Of a stretch of 64,000 bases of DNA, positions 54,824 to 62,977 are shown piece after piece. Below the pieces are notes generated by a model. The model searched no databases. It was not told where the DNA came from and saw only the letters and a list, made by a program, of their open reading frames with translations. A program made the translations under genes and the position numbers. Every line of letters starts with the position of its first letter. The stretch's first letter is position 1. Location of the stretch: the NCBI RefSeq assembly GCF_037482285.1, contig NZ_JBBEYB010000012.1, positions 30,099 to 94,098 of the forward strand, read 5' to 3'. The stretch comes from Aquabacterium sp029268225 (GTDB lineage Bacteria > Pseudomonadota > Gammaproteobacteria > Burkholderiales > Burkholderiaceae_C).

Positions 54824-54825
54824 GC

Positions 54826-55575
54826 TCACCGCGGCTCCAACCAACGCTGCCAGGTGGGCAGGTGCTGGTGATCGGTCATGTCCACCTTCAGCGGGGTGAT
54901 GGACACCTGGCCCTGACGGATGGCATGGAAGTCGGTGCCTTCGCCATCTTCGCGGGCTTCACCGGCCGGGCCGATCCAATAAAACAGGTCGCCGCGCGGA
55001 TTGGCCTGCGCCACGGCGGGGAAGCTGGCGTGGCGGCGGCCCAGGCGGGTGATCGCCCAAGGCGCGCTGTCGGCCTCGGCGGTGGAGGGAATGTTGACGT
55101 TGAGCAGCCACGGATGGCCCGCTGGCGGCTGCGCCAGCACCTGCTCAATGACGCGACGAGCGACACGCGCGGCCACATCCAGATGCGCCCACCCCTTGTC
55201 GACCAGCGAAAACGCAATGGCCGGGATGCCGAACAGGTAGCCCTCGGTCGCAGCGGCCACCGTGCCTGAATACAAAGTGTCGTCGCCCATGTTGGCACCG
55301 TTGTTGATGCCGGACAACACCAGATCGGGCTTGGGAATCAGACCCGCCGTGAGCGCCAGGTGAACGCTGTCAGACGGCGTGCCGCTGACATAGCGAAAGC
55401 CATTGGCCGCCGTGTGCAGGCTCAGGGGCTGGTGCAGGGTCAGGGCGTTGGAGGTGCCGCTGGCATTGCGCTCGGGCGCAAAGACATCGACCTCGCCCAG
55501 GCCTTGGCAAGCCTCTACCAGCGCGGCAATGCCGGGCGCCAGGTAACCGTCGTCGTTCGCAATCAGGATTCGCAT
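54826..55575 (-). CDS. surE: 5'/3'-nucleotidase SurE
   Basis: Metal-dependent survival phosphatase acting on nucleoside monophosphates. The 249-residue protein begins MRILIANDDGYLAPGI with metal-binding Asp8/Asp9, then PERNASGTSNALT (Ser) and LVLSGINNGANMGDD (Asn). The ATG at 55575 was selected; the open frame extends 18 codons further. First gene of surE-pcm-nlpD. Confidence 0.96.
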   Translation of the reverse strand: MRILIANDDGYLAPGIAALVEACQGLGEVDVFAPERNASGTSNALTLHQPLSLHTAANGFRYVSGTPSDSVHLALTAGLIPKPDLVLSGINNGANMGDDTLYSGTVAAATEGYLFGIPAIAFSLVDKGWAHLDVAARVARRVIEQVLAQPPAGHPWLLNVNIPSTAEADSAPWAITRLGRRHASFPAVAQANPRGDLFYWIGPAGEAREDGEGTDFHAIRQGQVSITPLKVDMTDHQHLPTWQRWLEPR

Positions 55576-55582
55576 GGGAGGA

Positions 55583-55623
55583 TTGTAGGAGGAGCGGACA
55601 ACCAATATATAGTGTGGACCACA
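55583..55623 (+). promoter_or_regulatory. Promoter with overlapping palindrome before the two-component genes
   Basis: TTGTAG (55583-55588), 17 bases, TATATA (55606-55611). Directly downstream, TGTGGACCACA (55613-55623) is an 11-bp palindrome at the expected start site, a possible operator. Confidence 0.5.
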
Positions 55624-55664
55624 ACACACCCGGCCCCGCAGAGGCGGGCAAGGGGAGGAACGAC

Positions 55665-56384
55665 ATGACCGTCAAGGTTCTGATTCTTGAAGACAATCCG
55701 GTGGCCCGGGGCTTTCTGTGCCGCGTCGTGAGCGAAAGCTTCAGCGACGTGGGCACCATCGTGGAAGCGGGCGACCTGGCGTCGGCCCGGCGCGAGCTGG
55801 GCCTGAGCACCGTGAAAGGTGCACCAGCGGCCGCGACGGCGCCTTCCTTTCAGCTCATCTTGCTCGACCTGGAGCTGCCCGACGGCAGCGGGCTGGAACT
55901 GCTGCGCGACCTGAGCGGCTACCCGGCCACCCGCATCGTCACCACGCTGTACTCCGACGACGAGCACCTGTTCCCCGCCCTGCAGTTTGGTGCCGATGGT
56001 TACCTGCTCAAGGAAGACCGTTTCGAGGTGCTGGTCGAAGAGCTGCAAAAGATCGTGCGCGGCCAACCTCCCTTGTCTCCGGCCATTGCACGGCGCTTGC
56101 TGCATCACTTCCGTGCCGGTGATGGTCACACGTCGTCCGGCTTGACGCACACGGTCAGTGGCAGCGCACAAGCCCATGTCGAGCCCGATCACGAGCAACT
56201 CACCCCGCGCGAGAGCGAGGTGCTGACCTACCTGAGCAAGGGCTTCACGATCAAGGAAATCGCCTCGCTGATGGGCATCAAGTGGTTCACCGTGAACGAC
56301 CACATCAAGTCCATCTACAAGAAGCTCAACGTGTCGAGCCGGGCCGAAGCCGCGGTGCTGGCCAGCAAGCAAGGCTTGGTCTGA
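55665..56384 (+). CDS. Response regulator, NarL/LuxR family
   Basis: Two-component transcription factor of 239 residues. The receiver has Asp9-Asp11 type acid residues (ILEDN), phosphoacceptor Asp68 (ILLDLELPDGSG) and Lys116. A short Ala-rich insert (about 47-60) precedes the central strand. The LuxR-type HTH covers about 178-232 (LTPRESEVLTYLSKGFTIKEIASLMGI-x-x-FTVNDHIKSIYKKL). GGGGAGGAA precedes the ATG. The partner kinase follows 36 bases downstream. Target genes unknown. Confidence 0.92.
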   Translation: MTVKVLILEDNPVARGFLCRVVSESFSDVGTIVEAGDLASARRELGLSTVKGAPAAATAPSFQLILLDLELPDGSGLELLRDLSGYPATRIVTTLYSDDEHLFPALQFGADGYLLKEDRFEVLVEELQKIVRGQPPLSPAIARRLLHHFRAGDGHTSSGLTHTVSGSAQAHVEPDHEQLTPRESEVLTYLSKGFTIKEIASLMGIKWFTVNDHIKSIYKKLNVSSRAEAAVLASKQGLV

Positions 56385-56420
56385 GCCCTCGGGCGGCCAG
56401 CCAGGAATCCCCCCCACCCC

Positions 56421-57335
56421 ATGCCCGCCCGCCCTCTCCCTCCTTTGGTCATTCGCCGTGTGAACTGGCACCGCCCGGTGTGGGTGGCGCGTGTGCTGGC
56501 CGAAACCCTGCTGTTCATGGCGTGGGTGCTGCTGGCGGCCATCTTGCTGCGCCTGGGGCCTGCGATTCACGCCGCCGCGGTGCCCTCGCTGTGGGCCCTG
56601 GGCTTGGCCATGGGCAGCGCGCTGGCCGGACACCTGTGGTCCAGGCGCCTGCTGTGGCCCCCTGAGGCCGTGCACGCCAGCCCGCTCAGCGACACACAAC
56701 GGCAAGCCGACGCCCAACGCCTGAGTGATGCCGTGGAACAGGGCCGAGGCGAAGAGCGCCTGCGCATTGCCCAAGACCTGCACGATGACATCGGCGCGCG
56801 CCTGCTGACCCTGATGTACCAGGCGCCCACCCCGGAAATGGGCGACTACATTCGCCACACCCTGCAAGACCTCAAAACGTTGACGCGCGGGCTGGCGGCG
56901 CCCTCACACCGGCTCAGCGATGCGGCGGCAGAGTGGAAGCGCGATCTGAGTCACCGGCTGGAGTTGGCGCACTGCGCGCTGACCTGGGAAATGCAGGCTG
57001 ACCAGGACGTGGACCTGAGCATGGTGCAGTGGTCAGCCCTGACACGCATCCTGCGGGAACTGGTGAGCAATGCGATTTGCCACGCCCGAGCCGAGCACGT
57101 GACGGTCACGCTGATCCTGGCCGAGAACATGCTGACCCTGCGGGTGAGCGACGACGGCCAAGGCCAGGCGCCGCAGCAATGGGCGCATGGACTGGGCCTG
57201 AGCGGTGTGCGCAAGCGGGTGAAGCAGCTCAACGGCGAGGTGCGCTGGTTTGAGCGTGACCCCGTGGGCATTTGCGCCGAGGTGTGGGTGCCACATTTCG
57301 TGGGACTGCCCCCAGCCGGTCAACGCTCCCACTGA
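56421..57335 (+). CDS. Sensor histidine kinase, HisKA_3 (NarX/DesK-like)
   Basis: The 304-residue membrane kinase has two transmembrane helices (about 23-44 and 53-75) with almost no periplasmic loop, a HisKA_3 segment with phospho-His121 (RLRIAQDLHDDIGARLLTL) and a C-terminal HATPase domain (LVSNAICHARA, VSDDGQG, GLGLSGVRKRV). The short loop suggests sensing within the membrane or through a partner. Pairs with the regulator upstream. Its last 16 bases overlap the convergent ATPase gene. Confidence 0.9.
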   Translation: MPARPLPPLVIRRVNWHRPVWVARVLAETLLFMAWVLLAAILLRLGPAIHAAAVPSLWALGLAMGSALAGHLWSRRLLWPPEAVHASPLSDTQRQADAQRLSDAVEQGRGEERLRIAQDLHDDIGARLLTLMYQAPTPEMGDYIRHTLQDLKTLTRGLAAPSHRLSDAAAEWKRDLSHRLELAHCALTWEMQADQDVDLSMVQWSALTRILRELVSNAICHARAEHVTVTLILAENMLTLRVSDDGQGQAPQQWAHGLGLSGVRKRVKQLNGEVRWFERDPVGICAEVWVPHFVGLPPAGQRSH

Positions 57336-59122
57336 GGGGTGTTGCGCAGCACTTCTTCGACCGTGGTCAGGCCTTCGGTCACCTTCATGATGCCCGACAG
57401 GCGCAACGGACGCAGGCCTTCCTTGGCCGCCGTCTTGCGCAGCTGGGCCATGTCCACCTGCGGATGCAGGCTGTCGCGCACGGCTTCGGACACGGGCAGC
57501 AGTTCGTACAGGCCCACACGGCCCTTGAAGCCGGTCATGCGGCAGTCCAGGCAACCCACGGGCTTGTAGGGGCGGAACTGGCCGTTGAGGCGCCAGGGCT
57601 TGATCGACTCGGACAGCGTTTCGCCCGACACCGGCTCGTCGGCCTGTTTGCACGCGGGGCAAAGGGTGCGCACCAGACGCTGCGCCAGCACGCCGATGAC
57701 GGTGGCGCTGATGAGGTAAGGCGGCACGCCCAGGTCAGTCAGGCGGGTGATGGCCGAGGCGGCGTCGTTGGTGTGCAAGGTCGAGAACACCAGGTGGCCG
57801 GTGAGCGCCGCCTGGATGGCCATCTCGGCGGTTTCCAGGTCGCGGATTTCGCCCACCATGATGATGTCCGGGTCCTGACGCATCAGCGCGCGCAGGCCGT
57901 CGGCAAAGTTCAGGTCGATGGCGGGCTGCACCTGGGTCTGGTTGAACGAGGGCTCGATCATTTCGATCGGGTCTTCGATGGTGCAGACGTTGACCTCGTC
58001 GGTGGCCAGGCGCTTGAGCGTGGAGTACAGCGTGGTGGTCTTGCCCGAACCCGTGGGGCCGGTGACGAGGATGATGCCGTGGGGCTGGGCGAGCAGTTGC
58101 TCCCACACCTGCTTCTCTGACGGGGCAAAGCCCAGGGCCTCGAATGACTTGACGGTGTTGTCGGGATCGAAGATCCGCATCACCAGCTTTTCGCCAAAGG
58201 CGGTGGGCATGGTGGACAGGCGCATTTCGACTTCATCGCCACCGGGGTTGCGGGTCTTGATGCGGCCGTCGAGCGGGCGGCGCTTTTCGACCACGTCCAT
58301 GCGCCCCAGCAGCTTGATGCGCGCCACCATGGCCTGCATGACCGACAGCGGCACCTGGTAGACGGTGTGCAGCACGCCGTCGATGCGGAAGCGGATGGCG
58401 CCCATTTCGCGCCGGGGCTCCAGGTGAATATCTGAGGCGCGCTGGTCAAAGGCGTATTGCCACAGCCAGTCGACCACCTGGATGATGCCCTGGTCGTTGG
58501 CGTCGAGTTGGCGGTTGGCGCGGCCCAGTTCCACCAGTTGCTCGAAGTTGTGCGCCACGCCGTCGCCAGTCTTCTTCTTGGCGTCCTTGACGGAGCGGGC
58601 CAGGGTGTAGAACTCGGTGCGGTAGCGCTGCAGGTCCAGCGGGTTGGCCACGGCCAGCTGGATGGTCTTGCGAGTGTGGGCGAGGATCTCTTCCACCCAG
58701 GCCACGTCCAGCGGCTCGCTGGTCGCAATGGTGATCTCGGTGGGGCCGACGAACACCGGCAAGGCCTTGCGGCGCTCGGCGTAGGTGATGGACATGACCT
58801 CGGCCACGCGGGCGACGTCCACCTTGAGCGGGTCGATGCGCAGGTAGGGCAACTTCACGCGCTGCGCCAGCCATTCGGTCAGGGGCTCCAGCTCCAGCGC
58901 GGTGCCGGTGTCGGCGCGTTTCAAGCCCAGGCTGGCCAGGCGCACCAGGGGGTGTTGGGCGCTGGTGCCGGCGGCAAAGCGCTGCATCACGGTGTCCACA
59001 TCCTGCGGGGTGAGGATGCCGTCTTCGGCCAGCCAGTTCAGCAGCAGGCGCCACTCCAGCGGCCCGCGGTGGACGGTGGGGTGAGATCCCTTCGATGCGG
59101 TGGCCTTGGCAGACGGTCTCAT
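57320..59122 (-). CDS. GspE/PulE/PilB-family secretion ATPase
   Basis: The 600-residue ATPase belongs to the family that powers type II secretion or type IV pilus assembly. It has an MshEN-like N-terminal region, LEPRREMGAIRFRIDGVLH, Walker A GPTGSGKT at 355-362, the Asp box and Walker B (QDPDIIMVGEIRDLETAEMA), the His box (LVFSTLHTNDA), and zinc cysteines 488/491 and 524/527. No other secretion or pilus genes are nearby, so its machine is unknown. The ATG overlaps the stop of the upstream gene (ATGA). Confidence 0.9.
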   Translation of the reverse strand: MRPSAKATASKGSHPTVHRGPLEWRLLLNWLAEDGILTPQDVDTVMQRFAAGTSAQHPLVRLASLGLKRADTGTALELEPLTEWLAQRVKLPYLRIDPLKVDVARVAEVMSITYAERRKALPVFVGPTEITIATSEPLDVAWVEEILAHTRKTIQLAVANPLDLQRYRTEFYTLARSVKDAKKKTGDGVAHNFEQLVELGRANRQLDANDQGIIQVVDWLWQYAFDQRASDIHLEPRREMGAIRFRIDGVLHTVYQVPLSVMQAMVARIKLLGRMDVVEKRRPLDGRIKTRNPGGDEVEMRLSTMPTAFGEKLVMRIFDPDNTVKSFEALGFAPSEKQVWEQLLAQPHGIILVTGPTGSGKTTTLYSTLKRLATDEVNVCTIEDPIEMIEPSFNQTQVQPAIDLNFADGLRALMRQDPDIIMVGEIRDLETAEMAIQAALTGHLVFSTLHTNDAASAITRLTDLGVPPYLISATVIGVLAQRLVRTLCPACKQADEPVSGETLSESIKPWRLNGQFRPYKPVGCLDCRMTGFKGRVGLYELLPVSEAVRDSLHPQVDMAQLRKTAAKEGLRPLRLSGIMKVTEGLTTVEEVLRNTPQWER

Positions 59123-59883
59123 GGTGCGACGGTGGGTTGGAAAGGCGCCAACAGCTTGACCCATTTCTTGGCGGGCAGCGACCAGCGGGTGTGTAAAGTT
59201 TCGGCGCGCTCGGTGAGCACGTCGCGCTCGGGCAGGTCAAAGCCCTTCCAGGCCAGCACGATGGTGTTGCCGTCAGTGGTGGGTTTGAGCTTGGCCACGC
59301 GGTTGGCGCCAAAGGCCGCGCTGATGCGGGCGGCGCTGCGCTCGAAGCTGGCGTCGCGGCCGAACAGGTTGACGCTCATCACGCCGCCGTCGTCCAGGCA
59401 ACGCCAGCAGGCGCGGTAGAAGTCTTCGTCGTCCAGCACGGGGCTGGCGGCTTCGTGGTCGTACAGGTCCACGCACAGGGCGTCGTAAGCGGCGACGTGG
59501 TCGTCGCTGGCCACAAAACGGGCGGCGTCGGCCTGGATCACGGTGAGGCGGTCGTCGTCTTCAGGCAGGTGGAACCAGCTGCGGCACACGCCGATGACCT
59601 GCGGGTTGATCTCGACTGCCGTGGTGGGCAGGCGCAGCACGCTGTGGCAGTACTTGGTGATGGCGGCGGCGCCCAGGCCCAGTTGCAGGCAGCGGGTGCC
59701 GGGCAGTTGGTCGGGGTCGCGCAGCAGCAGCCAGGCCATCATGCGCTGGATGTATTCGAGCTCCAGCTTCTGGGGCTGGCGGATGCGCATGGCACCTTGG
59801 ATCCAGGGCGTGCCCAGGTGCAGGTAGCGCACGCCGCGCTCTTCGGAAATCGTGGCTTCGGCCAGAGTCGGTTTTTTCTTCAC
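59119..59883 (-). CDS. Spermidine synthase-like methyltransferase-fold protein
   Basis: The 254-residue protein resembles SpeE-type proteins: LELEYIQRMMAWLLL, CLQLGLGAAAITKY (cofactor loop), TTAVEINPQVIGVCRSWF and YDALCVDLYDH. It may not make polyamines, since many such proteins lack the catalytic aspartates. The GTG at 59883 is the likely start; the frame upstream has no better choice and no clear ribosome site is visible. Its stop overlaps the ATPase start, so both are co-translated. Divergent from the glycosylase gene. Confidence 0.78.
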   Translation of the reverse strand: MKKKPTLAEATISEERGVRYLHLGTPWIQGAMRIRQPQKLELEYIQRMMAWLLLRDPDQLPGTRCLQLGLGAAAITKYCHSVLRLPTTAVEINPQVIGVCRSWFHLPEDDDRLTVIQADAARFVASDDHVAAYDALCVDLYDHEAASPVLDDEDFYRACWRCLDDGGVMSVNLFGRDASFERSAARISAAFGANRVAKLKPTTDGNTIVLAWKGFDLPERDVLTERAETLHTRWSLPAKKWVKLLAPFQPTVAP

Positions 59884-59910
59884 GGCAACGAGTGTGGCAC
59901 AGTCACAGCC

Positions 59911-60480
59911 ATGGTTAGAGCCCCCCGTTCGCCTGCTGCCCCGCCCTCGCCTGCCGCACCGGCAGCGGGTTTGCCGCGGCTGCAAGGGCTGGCGCCGGTG
60001 GTGGGGCCGGGCGCCAGGCTGCTGGTGCTGGGGAGCTTTCCGGGTGTGGCCTCATTGCAGGCGCAGCAGTACTACGCGCACCCGCGCAACCAGTTCTGGC
60101 CGATTTTGTCGGCGCTGTGGGGGCTGGAAGGCGCGCAGGCGCTGCACGCCCTGCCCTATGCCGACCGACTGCCCGTGGTCAAAGCCCGCGGGCTGGCCAT
60201 TTGGGATGTGTACGCGGGCTGCGTGCGCGAAGGCAGCCTGGACAGCGCGATTGAACACAGTGAGCTCAATGACCTGGCAGGCCTGATCCAACAGGTGCCC
60301 ACGCTGCGCGCCATTGCGCACAATGGGGGCGAATCGGCGCGGCACATGCGGGCGACGCAGGCGCTAGGCTTGCCGGTGTTCAAGCTGCCGTCCACCAGCC
60401 CGGCGAATGCCTCGTGGTCGTTCGACCGCAAGCTGGCGGCTTGGCGCGAGGTGTTTGCGCAAGCCGGCCTGCTGGACTGA
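59911..60480 (+). CDS. Hypoxanthine-DNA glycosylase (UDG family 6)
   Basis: Removes deaminated adenine from DNA. The 189-residue protein has the family block LLVLGSFPGVASLQAQQYYAHPRNQFWPIL, GLAIWDVYAGCVREGSLDSAI and the C-terminal KLPSTSPANASWSF, matching the TIGR04274/HDG group of the uracil-DNA glycosylase superfamily. An Ala/Pro-rich start precedes the fold. Followed 16 bases later by a PAP2 gene. Confidence 0.85.
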   Translation: MVRAPRSPAAPPSPAAPAAGLPRLQGLAPVVGPGARLLVLGSFPGVASLQAQQYYAHPRNQFWPILSALWGLEGAQALHALPYADRLPVVKARGLAIWDVYAGCVREGSLDSAIEHSELNDLAGLIQQVPTLRAIAHNGGESARHMRATQALGLPVFKLPSTSPANASWSFDRKLAAWREVFAQAGLLD

Positions 60481-60496
60481 CATTCAGACATTGAAC

Positions 60497-61177
60497 ATGG
60501 TGATTCAACGCAATTTCGAACTCCGCCTGCTGTGGCCCATTGTGCTGCTGGGGCTGTGCCTGTGGGGCTTTCTGACCCTGGCGGGCGAGATGATGGAAGG
60601 CGACCTGCACGCCGTGGACGACTGGCTGCTGAGCTGGTTCCGCACCGGCGGTGTGGACGGCGCGCCCTGGGGCCCGCGCTGGCTGCCCGATGTGATGCGC
60701 GACATCACCGCGCTGGGCAGCCCCACCGTGCTGATCATGACCGTGAGCGCAGTGTGCGGCTACTTGATGATGGCCCGACAGTGGCACATGGCCTGGCTGG
60801 CAGCGGGCGCGTCGCTGCTGGGCTGGGGCGTGAGCATTGCGCTCAAGCACCTGTTTGCACGGGCGCGGCCCGATGCGCTGTTTCACGGCACGCTGGCCGA
60901 TGGCTACAGCTTTCCGAGTGGGCACGCGATGATGTCGGCGGTGGTGTTTTTGACGCTGGCGACGCTGGTGGCCCGGCTGGCCCCACGTACCCGGCTGCGC
61001 GTGTACGCCATTGGCGTGGCCGCGGGTGTGAGTGGCCTGGTGGGCTTGTCGCGGGTGTACCTTGGGGTGCACTGGGCTTCGGACGTGGCGGCGGGCTGGG
61101 CGGCTGGTGCCGCCTGGGCTGTGCTGGTGTGGATGGTGGCGAGCCGCCTGCACCTGGGCCAGGGGCGCAGCCAATGA
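60497..61177 (+). CDS. PAP2-family membrane phosphatase
   Basis: Lipid phosphatase of 226 residues with about six transmembrane helices. All three acid-phosphatase motifs are present: KHLFARARP, PSGHAMM and SRVYLGVHWASDV. Undecaprenyl pyrophosphate or phosphatidylglycerol phosphate is a typical substrate. ATG at 60497. It overlaps the lipid kinase gene by 4 bases (ATGA), so phosphatase and kinase are made together and may act on the same lipid carrier. Confidence 0.9.
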   Translation: MVIQRNFELRLLWPIVLLGLCLWGFLTLAGEMMEGDLHAVDDWLLSWFRTGGVDGAPWGPRWLPDVMRDITALGSPTVLIMTVSAVCGYLMMARQWHMAWLAAGASLLGWGVSIALKHLFARARPDALFHGTLADGYSFPSGHAMMSAVVFLTLATLVARLAPRTRLRVYAIGVAAGVSGLVGLSRVYLGVHWASDVAAGWAAGAAWAVLVWMVASRLHLGQGRSQ

Positions 61178-61548
61178 AGGGCCACCCTTTCAGAGCACGG
61201 CTGGGCTATGCGATGGCCGGGCTGCGTGCGGCCTGGCGCATGGAAAAAAGCCTGCGGACCCATGCGGTGGCCACGGTGCTGATGGTGTTGCTGCTGGTGC
61301 TGACGCGGGCGCCCGCGATGTGGTGGGCCGTGATGGCCCTGACCATTGGTGCCGTGGTGGCCAGCGAGCTGCTCAACACCGCGCTGGAGGCGCTGGCTGA
61401 CCACCTGCACCCGCACAAGCACCCTGCCATTGGGCTGAGCAAGGATGTGGCCGCCGGCGCCGTGCTGGTGAGCAGTGTGGCCGCGCTGGTGGTGGGCGTG
61501 GCGTTTGGGGTGGACCAGGTGTGGCCGTGGGTGCGGTCGATGCTGTGA
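61174..61548 (+). CDS. dgkA: Diacylglycerol/undecaprenol kinase (DgkA family)
   Basis: Small integral-membrane kinase of 124 residues. The signature VASELLNTALEALADHL and the following KDVAAGAVLVSSVAALVVG are clear. Three transmembrane helices. It may phosphorylate diacylglycerol or undecaprenol; with PAP2 next to it, recycling of the lipid carrier is plausible. Confidence 0.92.
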   Translation: MKGHPFRARLGYAMAGLRAAWRMEKSLRTHAVATVLMVLLLVLTRAPAMWWAVMALTIGAVVASELLNTALEALADHLHPHKHPAIGLSKDVAAGAVLVSSVAALVVGVAFGVDQVWPWVRSML

Positions 61549-61552
61549 CCCA

Positions 61553-62002
61553 TCAGGCGCCGTGCGGCGGCTGGGCCAACAGCTTGAGCGTGAGCGCACA
61601 GCGCTGAGATGAAAAGAACTGCTGCAAGGCCTCGTTGAAGCAGGCCACCTGCGGGGCCGCCAAGGCAAACAGCGTCAAGCACGACTGAAACTTGCGTGCG
61701 TCGATACTGCCCAGCACATCTTCAGCGGACGATGCCTGGTGTTGCAGCATGGCTTGCACCACCTCCACCAGGCGCGGCCCCAGCACCGGGTGCGCCATGT
61801 AAGCCTGGGCCTCGGCCATGCCCGAGATGCCGAACTTGTGCGCCATCTGGCTGAAGCCCAGCCCCCGGAGCTGGGGCAAGATGAACCACACCCAGTGAGA
61901 CTGCTTGCAGCCGTTGCGCACTTCGCCCAGCGCGACCGGATAGGTGTGCTCTTGCGCCGTGACGAAGCGGTCCAGGTCAAAGGGGTCGGCAGTCATCGTC
62001 AT
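61553..62002 (-). CDS. DUF1810 family protein
   Basis: The 149-residue protein follows the DUF1810 pattern: DLDRFVTAQEHTYPVALGEVRNGCKQSHWVWFILPQLRGLGFSQMAHKFGI, then LGPRLVEVVQAML and KFQSCLTLFALA. Function unknown. An in-frame GTG at 62008 overlaps the stop of the upstream gene; the ATG at 62002 is given here. Probably co-transcribed with the PaiB-like gene. Confidence 0.87.
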   Translation of the reverse strand: MTMTADPFDLDRFVTAQEHTYPVALGEVRNGCKQSHWVWFILPQLRGLGFSQMAHKFGISGMAEAQAYMAHPVLGPRLVEVVQAMLQHQASSAEDVLGSIDARKFQSCLTLFALAAPQVACFNEALQQFFSSQRCALTLKLLAQPPHGA

Positions 62003-62004
62003 GC

Positions 62005-62640
62005 TCACAAACCAGAGCGCGCCTGCACCAGTGATGCCATCTGGGCTTGCGCGTCAGCGCCTTCCGACAACAAGCCCTGAACGACGGACTGCTGGTTCTG
62101 CTTGGGCTGGTTCTGACTGACTTTCCACTTGCCTTGCATGCGGTGCACGCGCAGCTCGATGCCGACAATGTTGGCCAGCAGCTTGTCGGTGTAATCAGCG
62201 GGAGCATCGGCCACGCGCCAGGGGTGAGGCTGAGTGGCCTCGTGCTGGCCGGTCAGTTGGGTAACGAGCTGCCGCACCTGCTCAGGGTCATGGATGGCGT
62301 GGAGAGTGCAATGGGCGTGCACCACGGCGTAGTTCCACGTGGGGACGACCTTGCCGGCATCGTGCTTGGTGGCGTACCAGTTGGGAGAGATGTAGGTGGA
62401 CGGGCCCTGAAAAACCACCAGCAACTCTTGGTCAGGCGACAATTGCCACAGGGTGTTGTGCCTGGCGACATGGCCCAGCAACTTGCCCGCACCATCCGGC
62501 GTGGCTTGGAACAACAGCGGCACATGGTCGGCAGTCAAACCATCGGCATCTTGGCGAACGATGGTGGCCAAGGAGAACTGCGCGATGAGGCGGTGCAACT
62601 CGGCCGGACGGTCTTCTTGAAAGTGGGCGGGGCAGTACAT
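62005..62640 (-). CDS. PaiB-like FMN-binding protein
   Basis: The 211-residue protein matches the PaiB/FMN-binding negative regulator family: MYCPAHFQEDR at the start, LTADHVPLLF, GHVARHNTLW, VVFQGPSTYISPNWYATK and VPTWNYAVVHAHC, and WRVADAPADYTDKLLANIVGIEL. The family has a flavin-reductase-like split barrel; regulation of protease or sporulation genes is known only in Bacillus. The true role here is unknown. ATG at 62640. Confidence 0.88.
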   Translation of the reverse strand: MYCPAHFQEDRPAELHRLIAQFSLATIVRQDADGLTADHVPLLFQATPDGAGKLLGHVARHNTLWQLSPDQELLVVFQGPSTYISPNWYATKHDAGKVVPTWNYAVVHAHCTLHAIHDPEQVRQLVTQLTGQHEATQPHPWRVADAPADYTDKLLANIVGIELRVHRMQGKWKVSQNQPKQNQQSVVQGLLSEGADAQAQMASLVQARSGL

Positions 62641-62647
62641 GGGCAAC

Positions 62648-62977
62648 TCACTTATTTTTTGCGTTGATCGCAGCAACCAAGGCTTTGGCCAACTCATGAT
62701 TACCACTCTCGACCGCCTTTACCAACTCATTCTTGAGAACTCTTTTGCTCTCATCATCTACCTCTTGAAGGGCCTGCCGGGTCATCTCTCGAATTGTCTC
62801 GTCCATTACCTTGTTGCGAATCGACCGCTTCTCAACTTGACCCTTCATTTCGCCAAATTTATATTCCGCCTCCTTACGAGCCTTCCTCACCCACTCGACC
62901 CCTATTTTCGCCCACTCAATCAATATAAATGACACAACCACAAAAAATAAAACCTGATTAGAAACGTGCCTCAGCAT
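62648..62977 (-). CDS. Small membrane/coiled-coil protein with IS-derived start
   Basis: Unrecognised 109-residue protein. One transmembrane helix (about 9-25) is followed by a charged, helical, probably coiled-coil region. GC content is clearly lower than its neighbours, suggesting foreign origin. Its first ATG (62977) and first eight codons lie inside the IS terminal repeat, so the native 5' end was probably replaced by insertion; a GTG at 62941 is the first start outside the element. It may be truncated. Confidence 0.5.
   Translation of the reverse strand: MLRHVSNQVLFFVVVSFILIEWAKIGVEWVRKARKEAEYKFGEMKGQVEKRSIRNKVMDETIREMTRQALQEVDDESKRVLKNELVKAVESGNHELAKALVAAINAKNK
62953..62975 (+). repeat. 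Left terminal inverted repeat of the IS
   Basis: Begins CCTGATTAGAAAC; differs from the right copy only at position 14 (G versus C). It encodes the last transposase codons and stop. Confidence 0.88.
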
